From assembly GCA_964569865.1 (NCBI GenBank), contig CAZMVQ010000043.1, forward strand, positions 1 to 20,766: a stretch of DNA of 20,766 bases. Reading direction: 5' to 3'. This stretch comes from DROE01 sp964569865. GTDB lineage: Bacteria; Pseudomonadota; Alphaproteobacteria; Rhizobiales; Devosiaceae. Positions within the stretch are counted from its first letter, which is position 1; every line of letters starts with the position of its first letter. Shown piece by piece: positions 7,924 to 15,282 of this stretch. The translations under genes and the position numbers were made by a program. The notes below the pieces were generated by a model, which was given only the letters and a program-made list of their open reading frames with translations, had not been told where the DNA came from and did no database searches.

Positions 7924-9980
7924 TGGCTAAAAAAACACCCCACCGCTTCGCCGAAATAGAGGGGGCGCTATTTAGCGGAAACCTTATCGAGCGAAACAAA
8001 CCACTAGAATTCATACTCGATGGCGTTTCCTACAAGGGGTTTGAAGGAGACACCGTTTTATCGGCAATCATGGGCGCCGGAATTAACACAATCGGGAAAA
8101 AATCTGGCGAAGCGATTGCCCTTGACCCAGAATTTTGTCCGCCGGTTTTGGCAAACTCAAACTATGGCAAGCCGCAAGCTGCAATTTCAATGCACAGAAT
8201 GCCCGCGATTAACGGTTTGCAATTGTCGCTTACAGATTTTTTGGGGAAAAATATCACGCCTAAAAGAGCCAATCCCGGAAAAATTTTAGGGGCAGTTTTT
8301 GGGGGCGGCCAAAGCCTGAACTATGACTTGAAGGATCACCGGACCTTTGCAGGTCTTTATGAACAGCTAAAAATTGAAGGCTATAAAGAATTCGATCTGG
8401 TTGTGCTCGGTGCTGGCGTAGCCGGGCTTAGCGCTGCGCGAACGGCAATTAATTTGGGCTTGCGAGTTGCACTTGTGGAGCAAACATCTGGATTTGGCGG
8501 GGACGCGGCTTTTTTTGGAGCCATTGAAGGAGAAAAACGTCCAGAAGATTTTGTCGAAGATATATTAAAGGACATAAAAAACGATGAGCGCCTGAATATC
8601 TACCTGAACGCTAAAGCATATTTTATCAACGGGGGAAGTGTTCGCATACATCAGGTAATAAAAGAGGGTTCAAAAGTTGTCACCAAGGTACTGGAGCTAC
8701 AAACCTTGCACACAATTTTGGCTACCGGATTGCTCGAACGGTTACCGGTTTTTGGCGGCAACCGACTTCCTGGAGTTAAAGGGGCAAGAACTGCATTTAA
8801 TCTGGCGGCTAATTATGGACTGTGGCAGGGGCAGAGTTCTGCATTTTCCACTTCATCAAGCCCTGCAACGCAAGTGGCGCTGTTGGCCAATGAAATGGGT
8901 GTGGAAATTAAAAAACTCGCCGATTGCCGGATAAGTCCCAAATCCCGGTTTTTCGAGTTTTCCAAAGCCTATGGAATATCGTTAGCGACCGGCTCTCAGG
9001 TTAGTTATTGCAGACCCCAAAAAAACAACAAATTGCTCGTTCAATTTGGATTGGCATCTGATTTAGAAACCAATGTTGGAGATGCCTTAAGTGTTAGCAG
9101 TCTGATTGTATGTGGCGGCTGGCAGCCAAATCTGAATATGTGGCTTAAAGCAGGTGGAGAAATTCAATGGAACGATCAATTTCAGCAATTACGGGCAACC
9201 GGAGAACTGGTAAACGTTAAACTTGCAGGAGCGTGTTCCGGCGCACAAAGCATGAGTGAATGCGTTGTCAGTGGCGAAAATGCTGTTTTGAGGTTGCAGG
9301 GAATATCAAATCATAAATCAAGTTACTTCACCAAAAACACCGAGCACGAAAGCGAAGACGGCAGGTTGCAGATTTCTGGAGAAATCCTTGATATGCCGGC
9401 AAGATTTTTAGAAATTGGGAACTCATTTTTGCAGCCTGAAAAAGTTGACACTAAAAAAATGTGGCAAAAAACAATTCCTAACAGTCAAAAATTTCTCTAT
9501 GGGATCAGCGGAAAAAATATTGAATATGGGCTGGGTGATTTGGTCACAAAGATTGCTCTAAAAGAAGTCCCAAAAGATTATGGTGCTCTGTTAGCGCAGG
9601 AGCGCTGTAACGTTTTTACAATTCTGGATAAGTCAATAGCCATTGAATATGACGATAGCGACAATAATAAAAAAACCACCTGCGCTGTTCCAAATTATTT
9701 GGCAACGAGATTTGGCGAACATGGGGAAATTGTAGAACTTAAAATTGGCGAAACCCGAAATCTGGAGATCGGTTGCCTTATTTATTCCAATCAGGATAAT
9801 CCTATTGCAAAGCATGCAATTGGCACAATAATCCATATGAGCTTCGCTTCGAATGGGAAAATACTTGCCTATTTGAATATTAAAAAAGCTGCTAACTTTC
9901 CACAAGTTGCGATAAATAATGGTAGCTCATATTCAACGGCAGAAATATTTACCGATTCATCAAAAGATAACAAAATATAA
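7923..9980 (+). CDS. Divergent sarcosine oxidase alpha subunit-like protein lacking most of the GcvT domain
   Basis: A 685-residue protein; typical SoxA is close to 1000. Residues 20-110 resemble the N-terminal ferredoxin-like domain (FEGDTVLSAIMGAG), but the SFKYHRPRG-type signature is absent and only one Cys (72) occurs there. The central FAD/NAD domain is well kept: FDLVVLGAGVAGLSAA at 157-172, LATGLLERLPVFGG, and GGWQPNLNMWLKAGG followed by KLAGACSG. The normal C-terminal folate-binding aminomethyltransferase domain is reduced to a short piece resembling its start and its final beta-barrel (about 560-660). The subunits delta and gamma (soxD, soxG) are missing from the locus. It may be a relative of the two-subunit amine or opine oxidases. 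Translation is coupled to the upstream gene through TAATG. Confidence 0.65.
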   Translation: MAKKTPHRFAEIEGALFSGNLIERNKPLEFILDGVSYKGFEGDTVLSAIMGAGINTIGKKSGEAIALDPEFCPPVLANSNYGKPQAAISMHRMPAINGLQLSLTDFLGKNITPKRANPGKILGAVFGGGQSLNYDLKDHRTFAGLYEQLKIEGYKEFDLVVLGAGVAGLSAARTAINLGLRVALVEQTSGFGGDAAFFGAIEGEKRPEDFVEDILKDIKNDERLNIYLNAKAYFINGGSVRIHQVIKEGSKVVTKVLELQTLHTILATGLLERLPVFGGNRLPGVKGARTAFNLAANYGLWQGQSSAFSTSSSPATQVALLANEMGVEIKKLADCRISPKSRFFEFSKAYGISLATGSQVSYCRPQKNNKLLVQFGLASDLETNVGDALSVSSLIVCGGWQPNLNMWLKAGGEIQWNDQFQQLRATGELVNVKLAGACSGAQSMSECVVSGENAVLRLQGISNHKSSYFTKNTEHESEDGRLQISGEILDMPARFLEIGNSFLQPEKVDTKKMWQKTIPNSQKFLYGISGKNIEYGLGDLVTKIALKEVPKDYGALLAQERCNVFTILDKSIAIEYDDSDNNKKTTCAVPNYLATRFGEHGEIVELKIGETRNLEIGCLIYSNQDNPIAKHAIGTIIHMSFASNGKILAYLNIKKAANFPQVAINNGSSYSTAEIFTDSSKDNKI

Positions 9981-10072
9981 AAACGGCTCATTTTCTTAGT
10001 GCAACATCTGTAATCAGCTATCTAATCGGGATAAATTTTTCCGGCCAGGCTTTTGGCAAATGTTCAAATAGA

Positions 10073-11308
10073 TTACCCGGCGGCTCTTCTTGTGGCCCCA
10101 TCTCTGGCACGAATTATAATCCCCGCATATTCAGGGTTAAACCTGACCTTTGCCATCTTGATACTGGTATCAAGACGTTTAGCGGCAATTTCACTGTCCG
10201 GAGAATTTCTAAAGGCATCAAGATTACGCTCAATTAGCACTTCGAGCGCTTTGCCAACTTCGGACCAGAGTTTGTTAACAAGAGAATTGAGGGCTAATGA
10301 ATCCAGTGCTTCACGAACTGAAGCCAAAAGATATAGCCCGTTCAATGCATCCAGTTGTAAACTGGGGTCAACCAAATCGGGGCCTGTTCTGGGTTTGCGC
10401 AGGGCCTGACGGACATCTGAGTCTACTTTTAGCAGCCTGGGCTCAATAAGTTCTGACATTTGACGCACAATTGAAGCTGACATTTGTGACCATTCGCAAG
10501 ACTTGTCATTCTGGGTAATATTGGATACTGCGCGGATCAAACGATGGAAACGCTCCAGAGCTTTGCATATGAGATCAATATCAGAAAATCTGGTGTTTTT
10601 TACAGCAAATAACGGCATCTGATTTTGGGCGTGAGCAAACAGAGCATTAATTATTGAACTGAACCCTGCCTGAGTGACCGCCTTTTGAGTCTGGCCATTG
10701 GAAATATCCGTCACCGAACAGATCAAACGTATGGGATTGGCTATTTGACCCAAGGCGGCATGCATCATCAGGGCCGAGACAACCGGTTCATCCATGGGAA
10801 ATGTTTGCAGAGCAAGCTTTAACGAATTTTCATCAACGACGCCATTGATCGCACGACCATAAGCGACAGCTTTGTCGATCAGCAAAAAACTGCGAAAAGC
10901 AACCTCGATTATGGGAAGGCGATGAAAAACAGATTCGCCGCCAATCTGAATTTGAAACCTGCGAGCGGCATCCTGAGAAGCGCTGGATGCAATTTGAGCC
11001 TGAGCTATCAGTTCCGCAATATGAAACGCAAAATCTGCAAGAGGTTTGCCCCGACTGTCACTGGATATAAGCGCAAGTGCCTGCTCTGTTAGACTATTAT
11101 CAATGTCACGAGATAGCCATGTCCAAACCGCAAGCGCATGCTCGCTTTCAATTGCACCACTTGATGCAAATAAAACCGGTGAATGCACCAGCACTGACCC
11201 CAGCAATGCCTCTATGACCCTGCTGGCACCATCATCAGTTTGAGAATTCACTGGCACTAAATTACTGCCTGAATTCGCAGCAATTATCTTTTCATTAATC
11301 ACGGACAT
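10073..11308 (-). CDS. Protein of unknown function, 411 residues, mostly helical
   Basis: I do not recognise this family. The protein has no signal peptide, no membrane segment and no clear catalytic motif. It is rich in Ala, Leu, Ser and Ile with long amphipathic helices, consistent with a soluble all-alpha repeat-like fold in the cytoplasm. The C-terminus is basic (RARDGATRRAAG). The start ATG at 11308 has no good Shine-Dalgarno. It lies 137 bases downstream of the lipoprotein gene on the same strand and converges with the sox-like operon 92 bases away. The long uninterrupted frame on the strand of its neighbours supports a real gene. A direct repeat and an inverted repeat lie in its upstream region. 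Confidence 0.75.
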   Translation of the reverse strand: MSVINEKIIAANSGSNLVPVNSQTDDGASRVIEALLGSVLVHSPVLFASSGAIESEHALAVWTWLSRDIDNSLTEQALALISSDSRGKPLADFAFHIAELIAQAQIASSASQDAARRFQIQIGGESVFHRLPIIEVAFRSFLLIDKAVAYGRAINGVVDENSLKLALQTFPMDEPVVSALMMHAALGQIANPIRLICSVTDISNGQTQKAVTQAGFSSIINALFAHAQNQMPLFAVKNTRFSDIDLICKALERFHRLIRAVSNITQNDKSCEWSQMSASIVRQMSELIEPRLLKVDSDVRQALRKPRTGPDLVDPSLQLDALNGLYLLASVREALDSLALNSLVNKLWSEVGKALEVLIERNLDAFRNSPDSEIAAKRLDTSIKMAKVRFNPEYAGIIIRARDGATRRAAG

Positions 11309-11366
11309 AAATTAAAACCAAAATCGCGAGTGAGGAAAATACCAACTCAATTTCAGTCTAATCCAA

Positions 11367-11408
11367 TCAGGTAAATAAATGCTTTTGGTCAGGTAAATTT
11401 AACCAAAA
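11367..11408 (-). promoter_or_regulatory. Direct repeat plus inverted repeat upstream of the unknown gene
   Basis: TCAGGTAAAT (plus strand) occurs at 11367-11376 and 11389-11398, 22 bp apart, about two helical turns. The second copy sits inside a perfect 7-bp inverted repeat, TTTTGGT-N12-ACCAAAA at 11383-11408. Spaced direct repeats are typical of OmpR-family regulator sites, and the OmpR-type regulator FeuP is encoded nearby, but linking them is inference. The inverted repeat could instead be a weak terminator for the lipoprotein gene; it has no strong U-run. Confidence 0.35.
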
Positions 11409-11445
11409 CCAAATTTGCGCATAAAATACGTATTACTAACAAGCC

Positions 11446-11916
11446 TTAAGATGCATTTTCAACAAACCATCTGCCGTCTGCTTCCCGGCAAGAGGTGCCG
11501 CTTTTTACGCTGTCAATATCGTCAATCGTAATCGTGTTTGTAAACTCGCGACAATTGAGGGAATTAACTCTGACAAAAGGTCCAACTGTAATGCTGCCTC
11601 GAATACCAGTTGAGCTTTTCCAGCTTCGCGGAGCTCCCGGACGCCCAAATTGCAGAGAAAAAAACTGGGCGCTCGATGCTTCAACTTTATCTGTTGCATT
11701 CATTTTGGAAAAAGCGGCAGGGGAAACAAAATCTGCAATTTGAATGCTCTGATTTGAAATCCGCTCCGGGTTGGTAAGGGATGCTATCTGAGTTGTTGTT
11801 GCATCAGGAACGGGTAAACTGGCCTGCTGTGGAGATTGAACCGCTGTACGGGAACAACCGGCGATCACCAGCACTGCTGCGACAACCAATAGACTGCGAT
11901 AGTTGATTAATTTCAT
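11446..11916 (-). CDS. Outer-membrane lipoprotein of the 17 kDa surface antigen (RT0821/Lpp0805) type
   Basis: About 156 residues from the ATG at 11916; in-frame GTG and TTG codons lie just upstream, but the ATG gives the best signal peptide. The lipobox VIAGC places the lipidated Cys near residue 21, followed by Ser, so outer-membrane sorting is plausible. After a low-complexity linker, the C-terminal part (about 85-153) has the pattern of the 17 kDa surface antigen domain: W-S..G..G.ITVGP, then NCREFTNTI, then GTSCREADGRWFV. Its two cysteines may form a disulfide. The family is widespread in alphaproteobacteria and its function is poorly known. It follows the FeuQ-like kinase gene by 46 bases on the same strand and probably shares its transcript. 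Confidence 0.8.
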   Translation of the reverse strand: MKLINYRSLLVVAAVLVIAGCSRTAVQSPQQASLPVPDATTTQIASLTNPERISNQSIQIADFVSPAAFSKMNATDKVEASSAQFFSLQFGRPGAPRSWKSSTGIRGSITVGPFVRVNSLNCREFTNTITIDDIDSVKSGTSCREADGRWFVENAS

Positions 11917-11962
11917 CACTTCCAAATTTCCATTTTTTACGCTGAAAGTTGATTCAGGCCTG

Positions 11963-13312
11963 TTACTTTACCGAGGGCAATTTTAATGTGGCGCGAAGAC
12001 CGCCGTGACTTCCAGGTTCCAAAAGAAAACTGCCGCCATATATATCCACAAGCTCCTTAACTATATCAAGCCCCAGGCCACTGCCAGCTGTTTTTTCATC
12101 CAATCGAACGCCGCGCTTAAGAACCGACTTAGCCTCTTCTTCGCTCAATCCATCGCCATCATCATTAACGGTAATAATGACGGTTTTTTGCTCTTGGGTG
12201 TTTGAACTCTCAACACCGATGACAACTTTGTTTTTTGACCACTTACAGGCGTTATCCAAAAGGTTGCCAACCATTTCTTCCAGATCACTTTCATCACCAT
12301 GAAACCAGATAATATCGCCTTCTGGCAGGTTCATATCAACACTTCGTTCGCAGTGCAGTTTTTGCATAACCATAACTAAACGTTTCACGGTTTTTGCCGT
12401 ATCAACCCGAGATCCAATTATTGCGGAACGCGCCGACATTTGAGCACGATCAAGATAGGTTTTTACCTGCGAATTCATTTTTTCTACTTCTGACCTCACC
12501 ACCAGCGGGAGGTTTTTTGACTTACCTTCAGCCTCGTTTCTTAGAACTGCAAGGGGAGTTTTTAATCCATGGGCCAGATTTCCAACCTGACTTTTGGCCC
12601 GTTCAACAATTTGAGTGTTGGAGCGTAACAATTCATTTAATTCTTCGGCTAAGGGAGTAAGTTCCAACGGATAATTGCCCTCAACTTTTTTGGCGTTGCC
12701 AGACCTTACCTGTTCAATGGCACTTGCAAGTTTGCCCACAGGTCGCAAGGCAACCCGGCCAACCAAAGCGCTCATGATTGCAAGCATGGCCCCAATAGCA
12801 CCAAGAACAATAAAGGTCTGACCGCGAAACTGACCGGTTTGGCTGGCAATATTATCCAGATTTCCGGTAACTGAAACCACAAATTCCAAATCCAGAATTG
12901 TTACTTTTCTCTCAACAATCCTCAAGCGGGTTCCAAAAACATCCTCAGCCGCTGTTGTTCTTGAATTCCTATCGTCAAATGCAATTTCAAGTTTTGGAAT
13001 TTCACTACCAACCAGTGAATTTGACAGGTTAAACAATCCCCCATCAACGCCGGATATCTGCCAATACCAGCCTGACCTTGGTCGGTTAAAACGGGGGTCT
13101 GCAGCCTCAACACCCAAGGCATCTGGAGTTCCGGCCTCAAGGGTCCTTGCGACAAGTGTTTCAAGATTAAAATTTAAGGTTTCAATCTGGGAGCGCTCCA
13201 GCGCCCTAGAATATAATTCCGTTAATAACAGACCGGTCGCAATCAATGCAATGATCAGCCATGCACTGGAAAACCAAAACAAACGAGCGGCAATTGAACC
13301 CTTTTTCATCAT
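11963..13312 (-). CDS. feuQ: Sensor histidine kinase, FeuQ/PhoQ type
   Basis: A 449-residue inner-membrane kinase. Helix 1 is at about residues 12-31, a periplasmic sensor domain at 32-165, helix 2 at about 166-188, then HAMP, and HisKA with the H-box NLAHGLKTPLA (His248 is the phosphorylation site). The ATPase domain has the N-box GNLLDNACKWS (about 349-359), G1 DDGDGL (384-389) and G2 GSGLGL (410-415). It phosphorylates the response regulator encoded just upstream. The start shares a base with the feuP stop (TGATG), which implies coupling. FeuQ in Sinorhizobium meliloti acts with FeuP in osmotic adaptation and cyclic glucan export. The assignment here rests on sequence pattern, the FeuP-like partner and Rhizobiales context. 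Confidence 0.88.
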   Translation of the reverse strand: MMKKGSIAARLFWFSSAWLIIALIATGLLLTELYSRALERSQIETLNFNLETLVARTLEAGTPDALGVEAADPRFNRPRSGWYWQISGVDGGLFNLSNSLVGSEIPKLEIAFDDRNSRTTAAEDVFGTRLRIVERKVTILDLEFVVSVTGNLDNIASQTGQFRGQTFIVLGAIGAMLAIMSALVGRVALRPVGKLASAIEQVRSGNAKKVEGNYPLELTPLAEELNELLRSNTQIVERAKSQVGNLAHGLKTPLAVLRNEAEGKSKNLPLVVRSEVEKMNSQVKTYLDRAQMSARSAIIGSRVDTAKTVKRLVMVMQKLHCERSVDMNLPEGDIIWFHGDESDLEEMVGNLLDNACKWSKNKVVIGVESSNTQEQKTVIITVNDDGDGLSEEEAKSVLKRGVRLDEKTAGSGLGLDIVKELVDIYGGSFLLEPGSHGGLRATLKLPSVK

Positions 13313-13968
13313 CAGCCGTTAATCTGATAACCAAGGCCGCGCACTGTTTCTATGCAATTTTTGGGCAGTTTTTTTCGCAAACGTCCGACAAACACCTCAA
13401 TGGTGTTTGAATCCCGATCAAAATCCTGATCATACAAATGCTCAGTTAATTCAGTTCGCGATATCACTTTGCCTTTATGGTGCATCAGGTAAGCTAGCAA
13501 TCTAAATTCGTGGGAAGTGAGACGAAGAGCCTGACCATCAACAGTAACCCGACCAGCGGCAACATCCATTCGAACGCCAGCCACTTCAATTTCATTTGAG
13601 GCATGGCCGGCAGCACGGCGCACCAATGCACGAATACGGGCCAGCACCTCTTCCATATGAAAGGGTTTGGCAACATAATCGTCGGCACCGGCATCAATTC
13701 CTTGAACCTTATCACTCCACCTGTCACGGGCGGTTAAGATCAACACCGGCATATCCCGACCGTCACGGCGCCAAGCCTCAAGGACGCTAAGCCCATCCAT
13801 TTGCGGCAGACCTATATCAAGAACAACAGCGTCATAGGGTTCAGTATCACCTAAAAAATGCCCTTCTTCCCCGTCAAACGCTACATCAACCACATAGTCG
13901 GCATCACAAAGAGCATCTTTAATCTGACGATTAAGATTCACATCATCTTCAACAACAAGGATACGCAT
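13312..13968 (-). CDS. feuP: OmpR/PhoP-family response regulator, FeuP type
   Basis: A 218-residue regulator. I chose the ATG at 13968 because it is preceded by GGAGG at ideal spacing and gives the canonical start MRILVVEDD; the open frame continues 45 codons further upstream into the previous gene and is not used. The receiver domain has acidic residues at 8-9, phosphorylated Asp51 (VVLDIGLPQMDG), Thr79 and Lys101 (YVAKPFH). The C-terminal winged-helix DNA-binding domain covers about 125-218 (LTSHEFRLLAYL and DSNTIEVFVGRLRKKL). It closely resembles the FeuP/PhoP-like regulators of Rhizobiales, known to control envelope and cyclic-glucan genes. It lies 23 bases after the FeuN-like gene and overlaps feuQ. 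Confidence 0.9.
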   Translation of the reverse strand: MRILVVEDDVNLNRQIKDALCDADYVVDVAFDGEEGHFLGDTEPYDAVVLDIGLPQMDGLSVLEAWRRDGRDMPVLILTARDRWSDKVQGIDAGADDYVAKPFHMEEVLARIRALVRRAAGHASNEIEVAGVRMDVAAGRVTVDGQALRLTSHEFRLLAYLMHHKGKVISRTELTEHLYDQDFDRDSNTIEVFVGRLRKKLPKNCIETVRGLGYQING

Positions 13969-13991
13969 TTTTTGGCCTCCCCCTAAAATAT

Positions 13992-14318
13992 TTATCCGGC
14001 AACGTAAGGGGTGCCATCGTTTGCGCGCAAGATCAAGTTTTGTGCTGCACCGTTGGGGTGCAAAACGTCTATCAGATAATAGGGCTGTCCTTGAATCTGA
14101 CATACTCGCACATTCAAGACATTTGCGTTCGCTCCGATACCGGCGCGGCGCAAAAGCTGTACAAGCGGCAGAATAACACCGCTGGCGGCAGCAACAGCAA
14201 TCGCGCGATTATTCATGCAGGTCCCCAAATTCTGAGAAACCGAAATATTGGCACTGCCCCCAAAAATCAAGGCACCGGCCAGCGCTATGGAGCCAATTTT
14301 ACGTATAAGTTTTTTCAT
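13992..14318 (-). CDS. Small exported PepSY-like protein, candidate FeuN
   Basis: 108 residues from the ATG at 14318 (an in-frame TTG lies nine bases upstream). A clear signal peptide covers about 1-27 (basic start MKKLIRK, then a hydrophobic core). The mature part has Cys34 and Cys73, possibly a disulfide, and a PepSY-like beta pattern at about 67-105 (VLNVRVC then YYLIDVLHPNG then LILRANDGTPY). It is the first gene of the feuP-feuQ transcript. In S. meliloti, FeuN is a small periplasmic protein encoded next to feuPQ that restrains FeuQ; position, size and export match. Homology by sequence is inferred, not tested. There is no Shine-Dalgarno, consistent with the very short leader from the promoter at 14338-14366. 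Confidence 0.75.
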   Translation of the reverse strand: MKKLIRKIGSIALAGALIFGGSANISVSQNLGTCMNNRAIAVAAASGVILPLVQLLRRAGIGANANVLNVRVCQIQGQPYYLIDVLHPNGAAQNLILRANDGTPYVAG

Positions 14319-14337
14319 AATAGGCAAATTACATCAG

Positions 14338-14366
14338 TTTACATGAACCCAATATGAATGTGTCAA
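14338..14366 (-). promoter_or_regulatory. Probable sigma-70-type promoter of the feuN-like/feuP/feuQ operon
   Basis: On the minus strand a perfect TTGACA (-35) at 14366-14361 is followed, after 17 bases, by TGTAAA (-10, four of six consensus bases) at 14343-14338. Transcription would begin near 14331, giving a leader of only about 13 bases before the ATG at 14318. This is the clearest promoter in the window. The remaining part of the gap up to 14456 is AT-rich apart from a 10-bp palindrome. Confidence 0.6.
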
Positions 14367-14428
14367 TTTCTTGACGAGATAATATAACCAAAATTGGCAA
14401 AACCCATTCACATGCATTCCTTATCAGC

Positions 14429-14438
14429 ACCGGCCGGT
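14429..14438. repeat. 10-bp perfect palindrome ACCGGCCGGT
   Basis: A self-complementary GC-rich 10-mer in an otherwise AT-rich gap, 18 bases after the endolysin stop and about 60 bases upstream of the feu promoter -35. It could be a regulator site. It is too short, and lacks a U-run, to be a standard intrinsic terminator. Confidence 0.3.
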
Positions 14439-14456
14439 CTGTTCAAACCACATAAT

Positions 14457-14642
14457 TTAGGCGTTGGAAATTTCGTTTTTAATACCCCGACGCAAAAACA
14501 ATACTGCAAGGGCTTCAATCACCAATTGTCCCGATGCCTGTCCGTCAAAACCGGGCAAATCAATTCCCAGCATCTGGCCGATACCCGCAATCAGCATGGC
14601 AATTGCAACGATATAAGTCTTGTAACCGGATAAAATATTCAT
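14457..14642 (-). CDS. Possible internally initiated 61-residue holin-like protein
   Basis: Inside the endolysin gene and in the same frame, an ATG at 14642 is preceded by AGAAGGAAA about eight bases upstream, as good a ribosome site as most in this window. The product begins MNILSGYKTYIV and contains a membrane helix and a short charged tail (RRGIKNEISNA), the size and shape of a small phage holin. Either an ancestral holin gene has been fused to the endolysin, or both the fusion and the short product are made. The nested start is seen directly; its use is inference. Confidence 0.45.
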   Translation of the reverse strand: MNILSGYKTYIVAIAMLIAGIGQMLGIDLPGFDGQASGQLVIEALAVLFLRRGIKNEISNA

Positions 14643-15227
14643 TTTTGGTTTCCTTCTGGTTGTAAAACTGGGTTCTCTTTTTGGTTTTGTGCTGATATTG
14701 GCATCTGCCAATGCAACCCGACGCACGCTTGCGACCCGTTTTGTCCAACCGCGACCAAAGGTCTTAAAACCGGTTAAGCGGCGCAAAAATCCCAAGCGCT
14801 GGGTAATGAATTTTTTAATCAACTCGCCAACACCCTTTGAGACCACGAAACTCTCAATCGCATTGAGAGTAATCGGGCCAACAATTCCGTCGCTCATCAC
14901 CCCAAGTACGGTTTGCAGGTGCCGGATGGCGCGGGATGGCCCGCTGTTGACGGCAAAGTCAAACAACGCGTAATCCAACCCTTTAGGCATAATTGAGCCA
15001 CGGCAGCGGTCCCAATAAAGTGAGCGGTAAATTGCGCTGACCTCTGGGTGTTTTATGGTTCTCACCTGTGATTTCGGCAATTTCCACCAAGGGGAAACCT
15101 GTCGCCATCTAGCCAAGGTTTTTCTGGTTATTCCAAAATTTGTCGCCCCACCGGGGTCTTTGGGATTATCCACATATCCGCCCTCATGGCGCAATATATG
15201 GGTCAGGCAGTGTTCAAATCTGCTCAT
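14457..15227 (-). CDS. GH108-family endolysin (TtsA-like) with C-terminal holin-like membrane module
   Basis: 256 residues from the ATG at 15227 (GGAAA upstream). Residues 1-90 match glycoside hydrolase family 108: RHEGGYVDNPKDPGGATNFG carries the catalytic Glu15. Residues about 100-165 fit the peptidoglycan-binding domain usually attached to it (LQTVLGVMSDGIVGP). A basic linker (about 166-195) leads to a 61-residue module with a membrane helix (TYIVAIAMLIAGIGQMLGI) and a second hydrophobic stretch, resembling small phage holin-like proteins. There is no N-terminal signal peptide. The gene follows the GTA g15 equivalent by 55 bases and probably provides lysis for particle release. R. capsulatus keeps its GTA endolysin and holin genes elsewhere. 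Confidence 0.85.
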   Translation of the reverse strand: MSRFEHCLTHILRHEGGYVDNPKDPGGATNFGITRKTLARWRQVSPWWKLPKSQVRTIKHPEVSAIYRSLYWDRCRGSIMPKGLDYALFDFAVNSGPSRAIRHLQTVLGVMSDGIVGPITLNAIESFVVSKGVGELIKKFITQRLGFLRRLTGFKTFGRGWTKRVASVRRVALADANISTKPKREPSFTTRRKPKMNILSGYKTYIVAIAMLIAGIGQMLGIDLPGFDGQASGQLVIEALAVLFLRRGIKNEISNA

Positions 15228-15282
15228 TGAAGTTTCCAATAATTTTGGGTGATTGATTAAATGCTGCTATCGCAAGCAAAAA

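Noticed and set aside
9981..10072. Terminator between the convergent sox-like operon and the unknown gene.
   Set aside because: Only a 4-bp GCCA/TGGC stem and scattered T-runs are visible; nothing meets the usual standard for an intrinsic terminator.
13969..14103. Upstream extension of the FeuP reading frame by 45 codons.
   Set aside because: The extension overlaps the FeuN-like gene and is basic and domain-free; the ATG at 13968 has an ideal GGAGG and gives the canonical receiver start.
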